Counted from the stretch's first letter, positions 49,678 through 58,116 are shown. The stretch: 64,000 bases of DNA from Akkermansiaceae bacterium (GCA_015062055.1 SUVK01000005.1:21207-85206); one strand, 5' to 3'. The notes: generated by a model not told the origin, from the sequence alone. Numbers and translations: made by a program.

Positions 49678-49706
49678 ATTCTACCCGATATTTTTTACTG
49701 AATCAA
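49678..49706 (-). promoter_or_regulatory. Promoter of the 48621 gene, predicted leaderless
   Basis: TTGATT (49706-49701), 17 bp, TAGAAT (49683-49678), 7 nt to the ATG. Confidence 0.6.
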
Positions 49707-49741
49707 GCTCTGCTTTTTGCGATATGACAAAGTGTATACAG

Positions 49742-49769
49742 TTGACAATGTGCCCCGCACGTGTATAAT
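49742..49769 (+). promoter_or_regulatory. hisS promoter
   Basis: TTGACA (49742-49747), 16 bp, TATAAT (49764-49769): a perfect consensus in both boxes. Leader about 26 nt without a Shine-Dalgarno site. Confidence 0.75.
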
Positions 49770-49802
49770 ACATCGCTCAAACCTTATTTTTTTTACAGAA
49801 TT

Positions 49803-51071
49803 ATGCCGAACATGAAATTTCAACCGCTGCCGGGATTCCGCGACTTTGCTCCGCAGGAATACGCTTTCCGTGCTTATCTCTTCAATACGTGGCGGAAGGT
49901 GGCGCATCGCTACGGTTTCGTGGAGTGGGAGGCCCCCACTGTTGAGGCTACCGAGCTTTATCTCAAGAAATCCGGTGGTGAGCTGCCTACTCAGCTTTTC
50001 CGCTTTAAGGACCAGGGAGACCGCGATATTACGTTGCGTCCGGAGTTGACCGCCTCCCTCGGTCGTATTGCTGCCTCATACCAAATGGAGTACGCCAAGC
50101 CCCTCAAGTGGTTTGAAATAGGCTCCTGTTTCCGTTATGAGAAACCCCAGAAGGGGCGTTTGCGTGAGTTTGTGCAGTTTAATGCCGATATTTTGGGCGA
50201 TGCAGGTGAGGGCTCCGATGCCGAGCTGATTGCTCTGGCTATTGATTGCATGCGCGAGTTCGGCTTTACGGCAGATGATTTTGTGGTGCGCATCAGCGAC
50301 CGCGATGTGTGGATTTCCTATGCCCTGCAGCACGGTGTGCCCGAGGAGAAGGTGTCTGATTTCCTCTCTATTATTGACAAGTTTGAGCGAGAACGCCCAG
50401 AGGTGAGCCGGCAAAAACTTGATGCCTTCGGCATGAAGCGAGAAGATTTGGAGGCTTTCATCAAGAACCCGCCTGCCGGGTGTTCCCCCCGCTACGATGC
50501 TGTGTATGCAGAGCTGAAGGCCCGTGGTTTGGCTGATTATGTTAAGCTAGACCTGTATGTGGTGCGAGGGTTGGCCTACTATACCGGGTTGGTGTTCGAG
50601 ATTTTTGATAAGGGGCACAGTCTGCGCGCTGTAGCAGGTGGTGGCCGTTACAATGGTTTAGTGTCAACACTTTCTGATGGCGCAGCCGATATGCCTGCGA
50701 CCGGTTTTGCCATGGGCGATGCCGTGATTGCTCACCTTATCGATGCATGCCCGGCAGCACGTGCGCTGCGAGATGCTGCGCTCAAGCCCAATGTGTGCGA
50801 TGTTTGCATGGTACTGGCCGCACCCGAGATGCGCATGCAAATGCTCTCCCTTGCCTCAACCTTACGAGACGCCGGGCTGCGTGTTGACTTGCCGCTTGCA
50901 CCCGCTAAGATGAACAATCAGCTGAAACGTGCCGACAAAATTGGTGCCACGTATGCTCTTATCGTGGGTAGCGAGTTCCCCGAGGTCGAGCTCAAAACCA
51001 TGGCTACCCGTGAGTCTGTGCGTACAGATTTGGAGGGGCTCATGAATGAGCTTCTGCCCGATGCTGATTAA
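49803..51071 (+). CDS. hisS: Histidyl-tRNA synthetase
   Basis: 422 residues from ATG 49803 (MPNMKFQPLPGFRDFAPQE). The longer frame from 49761 begins inside the promoter. Class II synthetase: motif 1 region (LPGFRDFAPQEYAFRAYLFNTWRKVAHRYGF), motif 2 (FEIGSCFRYEKPQKGRLREFVQFNADILG), His-specific RGLAYYTGLVFEIF and motif 3-like GGGRYNGL. A C-terminal anticodon-binding domain (VCMVLAAPEMRMQMLSLAS) follows. It belongs to the shorter HisRS type. Confidence 0.95.
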   Translation: MPNMKFQPLPGFRDFAPQEYAFRAYLFNTWRKVAHRYGFVEWEAPTVEATELYLKKSGGELPTQLFRFKDQGDRDITLRPELTASLGRIAASYQMEYAKPLKWFEIGSCFRYEKPQKGRLREFVQFNADILGDAGEGSDAELIALAIDCMREFGFTADDFVVRISDRDVWISYALQHGVPEEKVSDFLSIIDKFERERPEVSRQKLDAFGMKREDLEAFIKNPPAGCSPRYDAVYAELKARGLADYVKLDLYVVRGLAYYTGLVFEIFDKGHSLRAVAGGGRYNGLVSTLSDGAADMPATGFAMGDAVIAHLIDACPAARALRDAALKPNVCDVCMVLAAPEMRMQMLSLASTLRDAGLRVDLPLAPAKMNNQLKRADKIGATYALIVGSEFPEVELKTMATRESVRTDLEGLMNELLPDAD

Positions 51072-51098
51072 ATATAAGCTTCTGTATCAATTACCAAA

Positions 51099-51129
51099 CA
51101 GGCTGCAAAGTGATTTTCTTTGCAGCCTG
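51099..51129 (+). terminator. hisS terminator
   Basis: Perfect 12-bp stem CAGGCTGCAAAG / CTTTGCAGCCTG with a 7-nt loop, then TTTGTCTT. It probably serves the convergent patatin gene too. Confidence 0.8.
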
Positions 51130-51135
51130 TTTGTC

Positions 51136-51981
51136 TTAACTCAAAAACTCCCTTAAATCATTCAATTTTGTTGTCGCCGTTTTTCGGCCTATCTCGTATG
51201 CCAGCTTCAATTTGTCGGGGCTTTTTTCTACTCGTTTAACGGGTAGGGCGCTATCGGGGCGCAATACAAAAATCTTACCGTTAGCTTCCTGCTCATCAAT
51301 GTAGTCCATAGTTTGGTTGTATACTTCATGCCGTTGTGCCATGGCCTCCACTAAATGCGGGTATTTGCGGTACATGAGCTTGATGAGCATCATGGCACTA
51401 CTCTTCTTTTTGCGGTATCCCTTGGGTTGGGTAAGCACGAGTACATTGCGAGTGTAGTCCCGAGTCTCGAAGAAACGTAGAGGTACCGGGTCGCTTATGC
51501 CTCCATCGAGCATCTTTACGCCGTCTATTTCTACCATGTGAGATACCAGCGGCATAGAGGCCGAAGCGCGTATCCAATCAAATCCGTGGTCTTCTCTTCC
51601 TCCGTATGGATGGTATACCGGCTTGCCGTTTTCTACATTTGTTGTCACCACGTAAAAGTCCATCGTGTTTTTTTCGTAGCTATCAAAATCGAAGGGATCG
51701 TATAGCGTGGGTACCACGCGGTAGCAAAAATCGGTGTTGTAAATATCGCCACTCTTCAACAAACTCCATAATCCGCAGTAACGCTTGTCGTTACAAAATC
51801 TTGTGTTGTATCGAATAGCTCGCCCGATTTGTCCGGATTTATAATTAACCCCGAACGCCGCCCCGGCCGATACCCCAATGGCACCGTCAAACTTTACCTC
51901 CTCTTCCATCATCACATCCATTACCCCGGCGGTGAACATACCTCGCATTGCCCCTCCTTCTAATACTAAGCCTTTTTTCAT
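51136..51981 (-). CDS. Patatin-like phospholipase (RssA/YlbK type)
   Basis: 281 residues. The oxyanion loop LEGGAMRGMF, nucleophile Ser38 in GVSAG, and catalytic Asp in LDGGISDPVPL form the patatin dyad. The remainder (DFYVVTTNVENGKPVYHPYGG, RASASMPLVS) matches bacterial YjjU/RssA esterases. It is cytoplasmic, with no signal peptide, and expected to cleave acyl esters of phospholipids. The start has a real ribosome site (AGAAGG, 5-nt gap), in contrast to most neighbours. Confidence 0.9.
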   Translation of the reverse strand: MKKGLVLEGGAMRGMFTAGVMDVMMEEEVKFDGAIGVSAGAAFGVNYKSGQIGRAIRYNTRFCNDKRYCGLWSLLKSGDIYNTDFCYRVVPTLYDPFDFDSYEKNTMDFYVVTTNVENGKPVYHPYGGREDHGFDWIRASASMPLVSHMVEIDGVKMLDGGISDPVPLRFFETRDYTRNVLVLTQPKGYRKKKSSAMMLIKLMYRKYPHLVEAMAQRHEVYNQTMDYIDEQEANGKIFVLRPDSALPVKRVEKSPDKLKLAYEIGRKTATTKLNDLREFLS

Positions 51982-52066
51982 TCTTGCCTTCTCTTATGAT
52001 AGACGGCATTATGCCAAATTGTTCTCCATTTGCAAGTTTTTTTATAGCAACACCTCTAAAAGGGAG

Positions 52067-52690
52067 TTACATAAAAGGTGCTACGATGATAAAACAAATC
52101 GAACCAACCGCATAGTTGATGGCGGTGAGCGGCGCATCTACCCCGTATGAGAGTGCTACTGCCACCGGCAATCTGAGCTTGTTACCGGTGCTGCGTATGG
52201 TGGGTATCTCGCCCAAGTGGTGATTGGGGGAATTTTGGCTCGGCGTCAGGGTGAGCAGGTCGAGCCTTTCTTTAAAATACTCCCGGGGGATAGTTCGAGG
52301 AATATTTTCGTTGGGGGCAATTTTTTGTGCTTGGGAGTAGTTAAAATCTGCTGCTCTGATAAAAGTAGGCATATCGGTACGCTCTGCCTGCATGCGCACC
52401 AAATAGCACTGAGGGCGGGGGCCCCCGGAGTCTTCCGTAGCCGGTGTATCGGGGGTGTTGACATCCCAATACCCCATGAAGCAACTACCGATGAGATGCG
52501 GATTGAGCTGCACGTAGCTAATCATGACCTCGCGGTAAACTACCCCATTCCACCTGTAGTATTGCCCTTTATCCTCTTCTGATAAGGAAGGTACCGCCTT
52601 ACCTAAGCTATCGAGCTTAGCACCTGTATTGAATGTGAGGCAGCTGCTCAAACTCAACAGAAACAGAGAAAGACAAAGTTCTCGTATCAT
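52067..52690 (-). CDS. Unknown lipoprotein
   Basis: 207 residues. The signal peptide MIRELCLSLFLLSLSSC has a canonical lipobox (LSSC, Cys17). The mature part is beta-rich with YYRWNGVVYREVMISYVQLNP and ends in a hydrophobic segment (APLTAINYAVGSICFIIVAPFM). In layout it resembles the lipoprotein at 22288, also a lipoprotein with a hydrophobic end, although no sequence identity is obvious. The promoter TTGACA, 17 bp, TAGTTT (52731-52703) is divergent from the def promoter. Confidence 0.72.
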   Translation of the reverse strand: MIRELCLSLFLLSLSSCLTFNTGAKLDSLGKAVPSLSEEDKGQYYRWNGVVYREVMISYVQLNPHLIGSCFMGYWDVNTPDTPATEDSGGPRPQCYLVRMQAERTDMPTFIRAADFNYSQAQKIAPNENIPRTIPREYFKERLDLLTLTPSQNSPNHHLGEIPTIRSTGNKLRLPVAVALSYGVDAPLTAINYAVGSICFIIVAPFM

Positions 52691-52702
52691 AACAACTAAC
52701 TC

Positions 52703-52731
52703 AAACTAACATGCATTATGCGCTTTGTCAA
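52703..52731 (-). promoter_or_regulatory. Promoter of the 52067 lipoprotein gene
   Basis: TTGACA, 17 bp, TAGTTT; ATG 12 nt further. Divergent from def. Confidence 0.5.
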
Positions 52732-52757
52732 GCTTGTTTCTATGCCGGCGATTTGGC

Positions 52758-52786
52758 TTGACAAGTGTGGAGCGACCCGCTAGAAT
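52758..52786 (+). promoter_or_regulatory. def promoter
   Basis: TTGACA (52758-52763), 17 bp, TAGAAT (52781-52786), 15 nt to the ATG; leader about 8 nt. Confidence 0.65.
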
Positions 52787-52801
52787 CATCGCGTCATTAT
52801 C

Positions 52802-53359
52802 ATGATTCTTCCCATCACACAATACGGTAATTCGGTTCTTCGGGTAAAATGTGCCTCGGTAGAACAAGTAGACGACACCACAAAAGAACTTGTCGCTAAT
52901 ATGCTTGAGACCATGCACGATGCAAACGGCATCGGCTTGGCTGCTCCTCAGGTCGGTTTGAATATTCAATTGGTTGTCATCGATATCCCCGAGGATGAAG
53001 AAGAGGGTGAAGAACCCGAAATGGCTACCGTAAATGGTGAGTTGAAGCCCATTCGTGATATCATGCCCTTGGTATTTGTAAATCCCACCCTCGAGCCCTA
53101 TGGTAAGCAATACCTCTTTACAGAAGGCTGTCTGAGTGTGCGCAATATTCGCGCCAATGTGGCTCGCCCCGAGTTTGTGAAGGCGTCGCTTCCTCAGTTA
53201 GATGGTTCGGTGCTCGAAATCGACTGCGGTGGTCTGCTGGCTCGCTGCCTTCAGCATGAGTGCGACCACCTTAACGGTTTCCTTTTTGTGGATCGCGTGT
53301 CCTCTGCTGCTAAGTTGACACTTGCCAAAAAACTTAAAAAATTGGCTCAAGGGTACTGA
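52802..53359 (+). CDS. def: Peptide deformylase
   Basis: 185 residues. It removes the formyl group from nascent N-terminal methionine. Motif 1 GIGLAAPQ (43-50), motif 2 EGCLS (Cys110 metal ligand) and motif 3 QHECDHLNG (His152, Glu153, His156) are all intact. An acidic insert (EDEEEGEEPEMATVNGELK) at residues 64-82 between strands is longer than in E. coli Def and could mark a type-specific loop. The ATG is 15 nt from a near-consensus promoter without a Shine-Dalgarno site. Confidence 0.94.
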   Translation: MILPITQYGNSVLRVKCASVEQVDDTTKELVANMLETMHDANGIGLAAPQVGLNIQLVVIDIPEDEEEGEEPEMATVNGELKPIRDIMPLVFVNPTLEPYGKQYLFTEGCLSVRNIRANVARPEFVKASLPQLDGSVLEIDCGGLLARCLQHECDHLNGFLFVDRVSSAAKLTLAKKLKKLAQGY

Positions 53360-53390
53360 TTCTCTCTTGATTGTTTTTATATGAAAAACA

Positions 53391-53415
53391 GGCGCTTTCT
53401 TGCGCCTTTTTTTTA
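53391..53415 (+). terminator. def terminator
   Basis: GGCGC-tttctt-GCGCC followed by nine T's; a classical intrinsic terminator. Confidence 0.85.
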
Positions 53416-53466
53416 TTTTGAAAACTATCCCGACATGTTAATTGTTCATTATTGTCAATAATTTTC

Positions 53467-53495
53467 TGGACAAATAGCAATAAATGCATTATAAT
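53467..53495 (+). promoter_or_regulatory. marR-type gene promoter, predicted leaderless
   Basis: TGGACA (53467-53472), 17 bp, TATAAT (53490-53495), 6 nt to ATG 53502. The longer ORF (53484) would start upstream of the -10. Confidence 0.65.
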
Positions 53496-53501
53496 TCGCG
53501 T

Positions 53502-53975
53502 ATGGAATCTCTCCAAAAGCAACCACACGATGTTTTTATGAAGCTGCTGAATGTCACAGACGACATTCGCCGCGATACCTTTAAGCAAACCCCCGCTGTG
53601 CACCAGAAGAAAATGCTGGGCTTGACGCTGCGCCAGGGCTCCGCTATCGGTCAAATCCGCATTTTGACCAAAGAAAAGCCCGAGGGTATTGCGTTGAAAA
53701 CTCTTGCTGCCCATTTGAATATGACGGTGCCTGCCACTTCTTTGTTGGTAGAAACCATGGTGACTAAGGGCTTTTTTGAGCGAAATCCCAACCCTGAGGA
53801 CCGTCGCGCCATTTGCATTCGCCTGTCTGAAAAGGGCGAAGCTCTCTGTCACGATGTGAACGCCCGCATGGAGGCCGAGCTCGATCGACTTTCGGTTCAT
53901 GTTACCCCCGAGGAACTGGCCACGCTCGATTCTATTGCCTCCAAAATGGCTCGCTTGTATTACGACGAAAAGTAA
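53502..53975 (+). CDS. MarR-family transcriptional regulator
   Basis: 157 residues from ATG 53502 (MESLQKQPHDVFM). The winged-helix core contains LKTLAAHLNMTVPATSLLVETMVTKGFFERNPNPEDRRAICIRLSEKGEAL, with the DRR wing motif and typical dimerisation helices on both ends. The ligand is unknown. It sits two genes upstream of fabI; in Firmicutes the MarR protein FabT controls fatty-acid synthesis, so a similar link is possible but is inference. The next gene has its own promoter. Confidence 0.9.
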   Translation: MESLQKQPHDVFMKLLNVTDDIRRDTFKQTPAVHQKKMLGLTLRQGSAIGQIRILTKEKPEGIALKTLAAHLNMTVPATSLLVETMVTKGFFERNPNPEDRRAICIRLSEKGEALCHDVNARMEAELDRLSVHVTPEELATLDSIASKMARLYYDEK

Positions 53976-54012
53976 AAATTGAGTCGGTCAGGAAATTTAA
54001 TTGCACATTTTC

Positions 54013-54041
54013 TTGACTATACTCGAACTTTCGTGTAGTAT
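54013..54041 (+). promoter_or_regulatory. Promoter of ybjN-like/fabI unit
   Basis: TTGACT (54013-54018), 17 bp, TAGTAT (54036-54041). In the leader, AGAGGG (54052-54057) is followed by the inverted repeat GCAGCGA / TCGCTGC (54059-54080) that ends at the ATG. Confidence 0.55.
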
Positions 54042-54079
54042 CAACATCAAACAGAGGGCAGCGATAATATCGTCGCTGC

Positions 54080-54562
54080 ATGTTGAGAACCATTTTCACC
54101 ACCGTTATGTCTGAAAAAATGAACTTACTGGCACTGGTGCGACGCCACCTGCTGGGCCGTAATGCGGATTACCAATGGGTAACCATGGGGCCGCAGGCTG
54201 AGAAAATCGGCTTGGCCTACTTGCCTATAGATGCCACGGGAATGCCTTGCACTTTTATGTTTACAGAGTTGCAAGAGCCTTGCAGCCTTGTGTTTGATGT
54301 GCATTTTTGTACTCGTGTAGCACCCGAGAATCGTCAAGAGCTCGGTTTGCTATTGCTTACGCTCAATGCCAATTTGCCAGAGGGGCAATTGCTGCTCGAC
54401 AGCGATGGCGGTTATGTATATTACCGCCTCAAATATGTACCCACGGCCGAGGCCGTTTCTGAAGAAGAGGTGCTCAACCGTATCGCCTATATGGAGAAAA
54501 CCGGTATCAGTATCACCACTACATATGCTCGTATCATTTCTCAAGAATTTCCCTTACTGTAA
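54080..54562 (+). CDS. YbjN/type III chaperone-fold protein
   Basis: 160 residues from ATG 54080; ATG 54107 (MSEKMNLLALVRRHL) is an alternative that fits the family better but lacks a ribosome site. The fold pattern (helix, beta sheet FMFTELQEPCSLVFDVHFCTRV, LLLLTLNANLPEGQLLLDSDGGYVYYRLKY, then a helix near VLNRIAYMEKTG) matches YbjN-type sensory transduction regulators, small proteins that bind and regulate partners. It lies 21 nt before fabI in the same direction. Confidence 0.7.
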   Translation: MLRTIFTTVMSEKMNLLALVRRHLLGRNADYQWVTMGPQAEKIGLAYLPIDATGMPCTFMFTELQEPCSLVFDVHFCTRVAPENRQELGLLLLTLNANLPEGQLLLDSDGGYVYYRLKYVPTAEAVSEEEVLNRIAYMEKTGISITTTYARIISQEFPLL

Positions 54563-54583
54563 CCACAAACCACTAACACTATT

Positions 54584-55378
54584 ATGTCACTTGATAAACC
54601 GTTAGCAGGAAAGGTCGGCATCGTCACAGGTGTGGCCAATAAGCGCAGTATCGCATTCGGCATTGCCAAAGCTTGGCATGAGGCCGGCGCAAAGCTTATC
54701 TTCAATTACCAGGGAGAACGCCTCAAAGATGGCGTTATTAAGCTTGTTAAGGAGTCGTTCGGTGAAGATACCCCCGTTTGCGAGCTGGATGTTTCCAGCG
54801 ATGAGTCTATCGCTTCTTTCTTCAGCTTTGTTGCCGAGCATACCGACCGCGTTGATATGTTGCTGCATGCCATTGCGTTTGCTCCCAAGGCTCCCGGAAC
54901 TCTTGAGGGGCATTTCTCCGACATTCCCCGTGATGCATGGAACCTCTCGTTGCAGATTTCTGCATACTCCCTTATAGCGATGTCTCGCGCTGTTGCCCCG
55001 TTGATGACCAACGGCGGTTCCATTACCGCGCTTACATACTATGCCAGTCAGAAAGTAGTGCCCAACTACAACCTGATGGCTGTGTCTAAGGCAGCACTTG
55101 AGACCAGCGCCAAGTACCTTGCTTTCGACCTTGGGCGTCGCGAGGCTCCCATCCGCGTGAACTGTATCTCTGCCGGTCCTGTGCAGACTCTTGCCGCTCG
55201 TGGTGTATCCGGTTTCACCGGCATGTTCAAGGTATACGAAGAGAAGAGCCCCCTTCAGCGCTCTTGCACGCTCGAAGAACTGGGGGCAACCGCCACGTTC
55301 TTGGCTAGCGATGGTGCTGCCAGTATCACCGGTCAGGTGATTTATGTGGACGGCGGTTACGAAATTGTTGGTATGTAA
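54584..55378 (+). CDS. fabI: Enoyl-ACP reductase (NADH), FabI
   Basis: 264-residue SDR enzyme. It reduces the enoyl-ACP double bond in the last step of each fatty-acid elongation cycle. The glycine-rich loop GVANKRSIAFGIA (16-28) is FabI-type. The catalytic site has Tyr152, Tyr162 and Lys169 (TYYASQKVVPNYNLMAVSKA), the same spacing as Tyr146, Tyr156 and Lys163 of E. coli. SAGPVQTLAARG and VYVDGGY-like IYVDGGYEIVGM are conserved. It is the target of triclosan-type inhibitors in other bacteria. Confidence 0.95.
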   Translation: MSLDKPLAGKVGIVTGVANKRSIAFGIAKAWHEAGAKLIFNYQGERLKDGVIKLVKESFGEDTPVCELDVSSDESIASFFSFVAEHTDRVDMLLHAIAFAPKAPGTLEGHFSDIPRDAWNLSLQISAYSLIAMSRAVAPLMTNGGSITALTYYASQKVVPNYNLMAVSKAALETSAKYLAFDLGRREAPIRVNCISAGPVQTLAARGVSGFTGMFKVYEEKSPLQRSCTLEELGATATFLASDGAASITGQVIYVDGGYEIVGM

Positions 55379-55401
55379 CCGGCTCCATTCTTATTTGCGA
55401 A

Positions 55402-55430
55402 GCCCCCGACGGTTTTATGCCGTCGGGGGC
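55402..55430. terminator. fabI terminator (first hairpin)
   Basis: 11-bp perfect stem GCCCCCGACGG / CCGTCGGGGGC with a 7-nt loop. Confidence 0.75.
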
Positions 55431-55436
55431 TTACAC

Positions 55437-55472
55437 AAAAGGGGCTGTAGCAATAACGCTGCAGCCCCTTTT
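55437..55472. terminator. Bidirectional terminator for fabI and ffh
   Basis: 15-bp stem (AAAAGGGGCTGTAGC / GCTGCAGCCCCTTTT, one G-T pair) with a 6-nt loop and A/T flanks on both sides. Confidence 0.8.
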
Positions 55473-55495
55473 GTGTCAATTATTCGGATTAAATG

Positions 55496-57031
55496 TTACC
55501 GGCGACGGCGGAAAAGGCCGCCCAAGAAACTGCCACCGCTCATGGGGCCTTTTTTCTTACCGGCTTGTGGCATGTCGGGCATGCCTGCGCCGGGGCCGAA
55601 CATCGAAGAAAGATCGGGCATATTGCCGGATTTCATCATCTCGTTGATATCGGGCATACCATCGGCCCCCTGCGGGGGCATGGGCATATTGGCGGGCATG
55701 CCCCCTTGCATACCCCCCATGGCTTTCATGAGCCCTCCCATCTTGCCTTTTCCACCCATCATTTCTTTCATGTCCTTGAAGTTCTTGATGAAACGGTTCA
55801 CCTCGATCTCTGACACACCGGAGCCCTTGGCTATACGGCGGCGACGAGAGGGAATGAGTAACTTATAGTTTGCTCGCTCTGCCGGAGTCATAGAAAGGAC
55901 GATGGCCTCCATTCGTTTGAGTTTCTTGGGGTCTAATGCTCCCTCCGGCAGTTGTTTGCTGAGCTTGTTGAACCCGGGTATCAACTTGAGCAGCCCCTCC
56001 AGCGGGCCGAGCTTTTGCATCATGCGCATTTGGCCGAGGAAGTCGTTAAAATTAAACTCGCCACTCATCATGCGGTTCATCGATTTCATGGCCGACTCTT
56101 GATCGAGCTTTTCTGCTGCTTTTTCAACGAGTCCCACAATGTCGCCCATGCCGAGAATGCGGTCTGCCATGCGAACCGGCACAAAGTGACCGAATTGATC
56201 AAGCTTTTCGCCTTCACCCACAAACTTAATGGATTTTCCGGTTACAGCGCGCATGGAAAGCGCCGCACCGCCTCGGGCGTCGCCGTCCAATTTGGTGAGC
56301 ACGATACCGGTGAGCCCCACTGCCTTATCGAAGGTTTGGGCTACACGCACTGCCTGCTGGCCGGTTGCGGCATCTGCCACTAACAACGCCTCTTGCGGCT
56401 GTAAGAACTTCGCAAGCTTTTTCAGCTCGGCTACCAAGTCATCGTCTACCTCTTGACGGCCGGCTGTATCAAAGATGATAACATCATGCTCTTGTGTATT
56501 TGCCCAACGCAGCGCGTCTTTTGCTACACGGATAACGTCTTTCTCAGTAGCAGAGGGTGTGTACACGGGTACTTCTATCTGCTTAGCCAATGTGGCTAAT
56601 TGGTCTATAGCGGCAGGGCGAATAAGGTCACAGGCCACCAAAAGCGGCTTGTGGCCTTCTTGCTTGAGCTTACGCGCCAATTTTGCACTCGTTGTCGTCT
56701 TACCCGCACCGTTGAGCCCCACAACCAAGATATGTGCCGGGGGGGTAAGATTTAAGCCTTCTTCTTCCCCACCTAAAAGATTGGCCAGCTCATCCCGGAA
56801 AATCTTAACAATCTGCTCACCGGGTTTTACTGTTTTGAGCACTTTCTCGCCCATGGCTTGAGCTTTAACCGTTGCAATGAACTCTCGGGCCACGCTATAC
56901 TCTACATCGGCATCAAGCAGTGCCATGCGAATATCTCGCATCGCCTCTGCAATGTTAGACTCCGATATCTTGCTCAGACCTCGCAGTTTACGAAATGCAT
57001 CATCCAGTTTGTCGGAAAGCAGTGAGAACAT
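55496..57031 (-). CDS. ffh: Signal recognition particle protein Ffh
   Basis: 511 residues from ATG 57031 (MFSLLSDKLDDAFRKLRG), as in the family; the TTG at 57067 is the -35 box. The N domain is followed by the G domain: VVGLNGAGKTTTSAKLARKL (G1), DTAGRQEVDDDLVAEL (G3), TKLDGDARGGAALS (G4) and GEGEKLDQF (G5). The M domain carries the SRP RNA-binding helix (IPSRRRRIAKGSGVSEIEVNRFIKNF). The C-terminal 75 residues are Met/Gly/Pro-rich and end KKKGPMSGGSFLGGLFRRRR, longer than in E. coli (453). It targets membrane and exported proteins with 4.5S RNA, which is not in this window. Confidence 0.95.
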   Translation of the reverse strand: MFSLLSDKLDDAFRKLRGLSKISESNIAEAMRDIRMALLDADVEYSVAREFIATVKAQAMGEKVLKTVKPGEQIVKIFRDELANLLGGEEEGLNLTPPAHILVVGLNGAGKTTTSAKLARKLKQEGHKPLLVACDLIRPAAIDQLATLAKQIEVPVYTPSATEKDVIRVAKDALRWANTQEHDVIIFDTAGRQEVDDDLVAELKKLAKFLQPQEALLVADAATGQQAVRVAQTFDKAVGLTGIVLTKLDGDARGGAALSMRAVTGKSIKFVGEGEKLDQFGHFVPVRMADRILGMGDIVGLVEKAAEKLDQESAMKSMNRMMSGEFNFNDFLGQMRMMQKLGPLEGLLKLIPGFNKLSKQLPEGALDPKKLKRMEAIVLSMTPAERANYKLLIPSRRRRIAKGSGVSEIEVNRFIKNFKDMKEMMGGKGKMGGLMKAMGGMQGGMPANMPMPPQGADGMPDINEMMKSGNMPDLSSMFGPGAGMPDMPQAGKKKGPMSGGSFLGGLFRRRR

Positions 57032-57038
57032 GTGCGTT

Positions 57039-57067
57039 ACACTATCAGAAAAACTTACCCATGTCAA
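57039..57067 (-). promoter_or_regulatory. ffh promoter, predicted leaderless
   Basis: TTGACA (57067-57062), 17 bp, TAGTGT (57044-57039), 7 nt to ATG 57031. Confidence 0.65.
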
Positions 57068-57140
57068 GCTTGCCCAGCGCCAGTAACTTACAATTTAATA
57101 CCGAAGCCATGATTTTTTCTTGCAATCCGTACCGAAAAAT

Positions 57141-57146
57141 TATAAT
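57141..57146 (+). promoter_or_regulatory. -10 box of epimerase gene
   Basis: TATAAT; the -35 is poor (TCTTGC at 17 bp). ATG 29 nt further. Confidence 0.4.
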
Positions 57147-57175
57147 ATCCTTGCGTAAACTAACTTATTTTAACT

Positions 57176-58099
57176 ATGAAGATTCTTATTACCGGTGGTG
57201 CCGGCTTTATCGGTTCTCACATCGCTGAGCATTATCAGGGTGTTGCAGAAGAAATTCGAGTGCTCGACAACTTGCGCACAGGTTACAAGAAAAATCTTGA
57301 TGGACTCAATGTAACCTTTATCGAGGGGTCCATCACAGACCGTGAGCTTGTAGCTAAGGCTGTTGAAGGGGTAGACTACATTTTCCACATGGCTGCATTG
57401 GTATCCGTGCCCGAATCTATGTCAAAGATTCGCGAATGCTTGGACCTCAATGTAAACGGGTTGCTTGTAGTGCTTGAAGAAGCCTCTAAGGCCGGTTGTA
57501 AAAAGGTAGTGCTTGCTTCTTCTGCCGCTATTTACGGTGATAACCCCGTAGTGCCCAAGGTGGAGACCATGTACCCGGAGCCCAAGAGCCCCTACGGTAT
57601 CACCAAGCTTGATGGTGAGTACTACATGGACATGTTCCGCACAACAGGGCAAATCAACACCGGTTGCTGCCGTTTCTTCAATGTATTCGGCCCGCGCCAA
57701 GATCCCAAGGGTGCTTACGCCGCCGCAGTGCCGATTTTCATGGAGAAGGCACTCAAGGGCGAAGATATCACAGTGTTCGGCGATGGGGAGCAGACACGCG
57801 ACTTCATTTATGTGAAAGATATTGTAGGTGCCTTGGCCTACGTTGCTGAGCATCCCGAGGTAACAGGCGTTAACAACGTCGGCTACGGTGGTCAGATTAC
57901 CATCAATGACTTGGCTGAAATCATCATCAAAGCAGCCGGTTCTACCTCTAAGGTGGTACACCTGCCTGAGCGCCCCGGCGATGTGAAGCATTCTCGTGCT
58001 TGCGCAGATAAGCTGCGTGGTGCCGGTTGGGAGCCCAAGTACACGCTCGAGGAGGGTCTTAAGACTACCCTTGAATACTTCAAGAGCGTTACTAAGTAA
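57176..58099 (+). CDS. NAD-dependent sugar-nucleotide epimerase (GalE/WbpP-like)
   Basis: 307-residue extended SDR. The NAD-binding loop GGAGFIGSHI starts at residue 7. The catalytic Ser/Tyr/Lys sits in LASSAAIYGD and SPYGITKLDGEYY, and RFFNVFGPRQDPKGAYAAAVPIF and VFGDGEQTRDFIYVKDIVGA follow. The latter wording is closest to UDP-N-acetylglucosamine/UDP-glucose 4-epimerases. The product is likely UDP-Gal or UDP-GalNAc for surface polysaccharide; the exact substrate cannot be read from sequence. A strong terminator follows. Confidence 0.9.
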   Translation: MKILITGGAGFIGSHIAEHYQGVAEEIRVLDNLRTGYKKNLDGLNVTFIEGSITDRELVAKAVEGVDYIFHMAALVSVPESMSKIRECLDLNVNGLLVVLEEASKAGCKKVVLASSAAIYGDNPVVPKVETMYPEPKSPYGITKLDGEYYMDMFRTTGQINTGCCRFFNVFGPRQDPKGAYAAAVPIFMEKALKGEDITVFGDGEQTRDFIYVKDIVGALAYVAEHPEVTGVNNVGYGGQITINDLAEIIIKAAGSTSKVVHLPERPGDVKHSRACADKLRGAGWEPKYTLEEGLKTTLEYFKSVTK

Positions 58100-58116
58100 T
58101 TTTGATTAAATCATTT

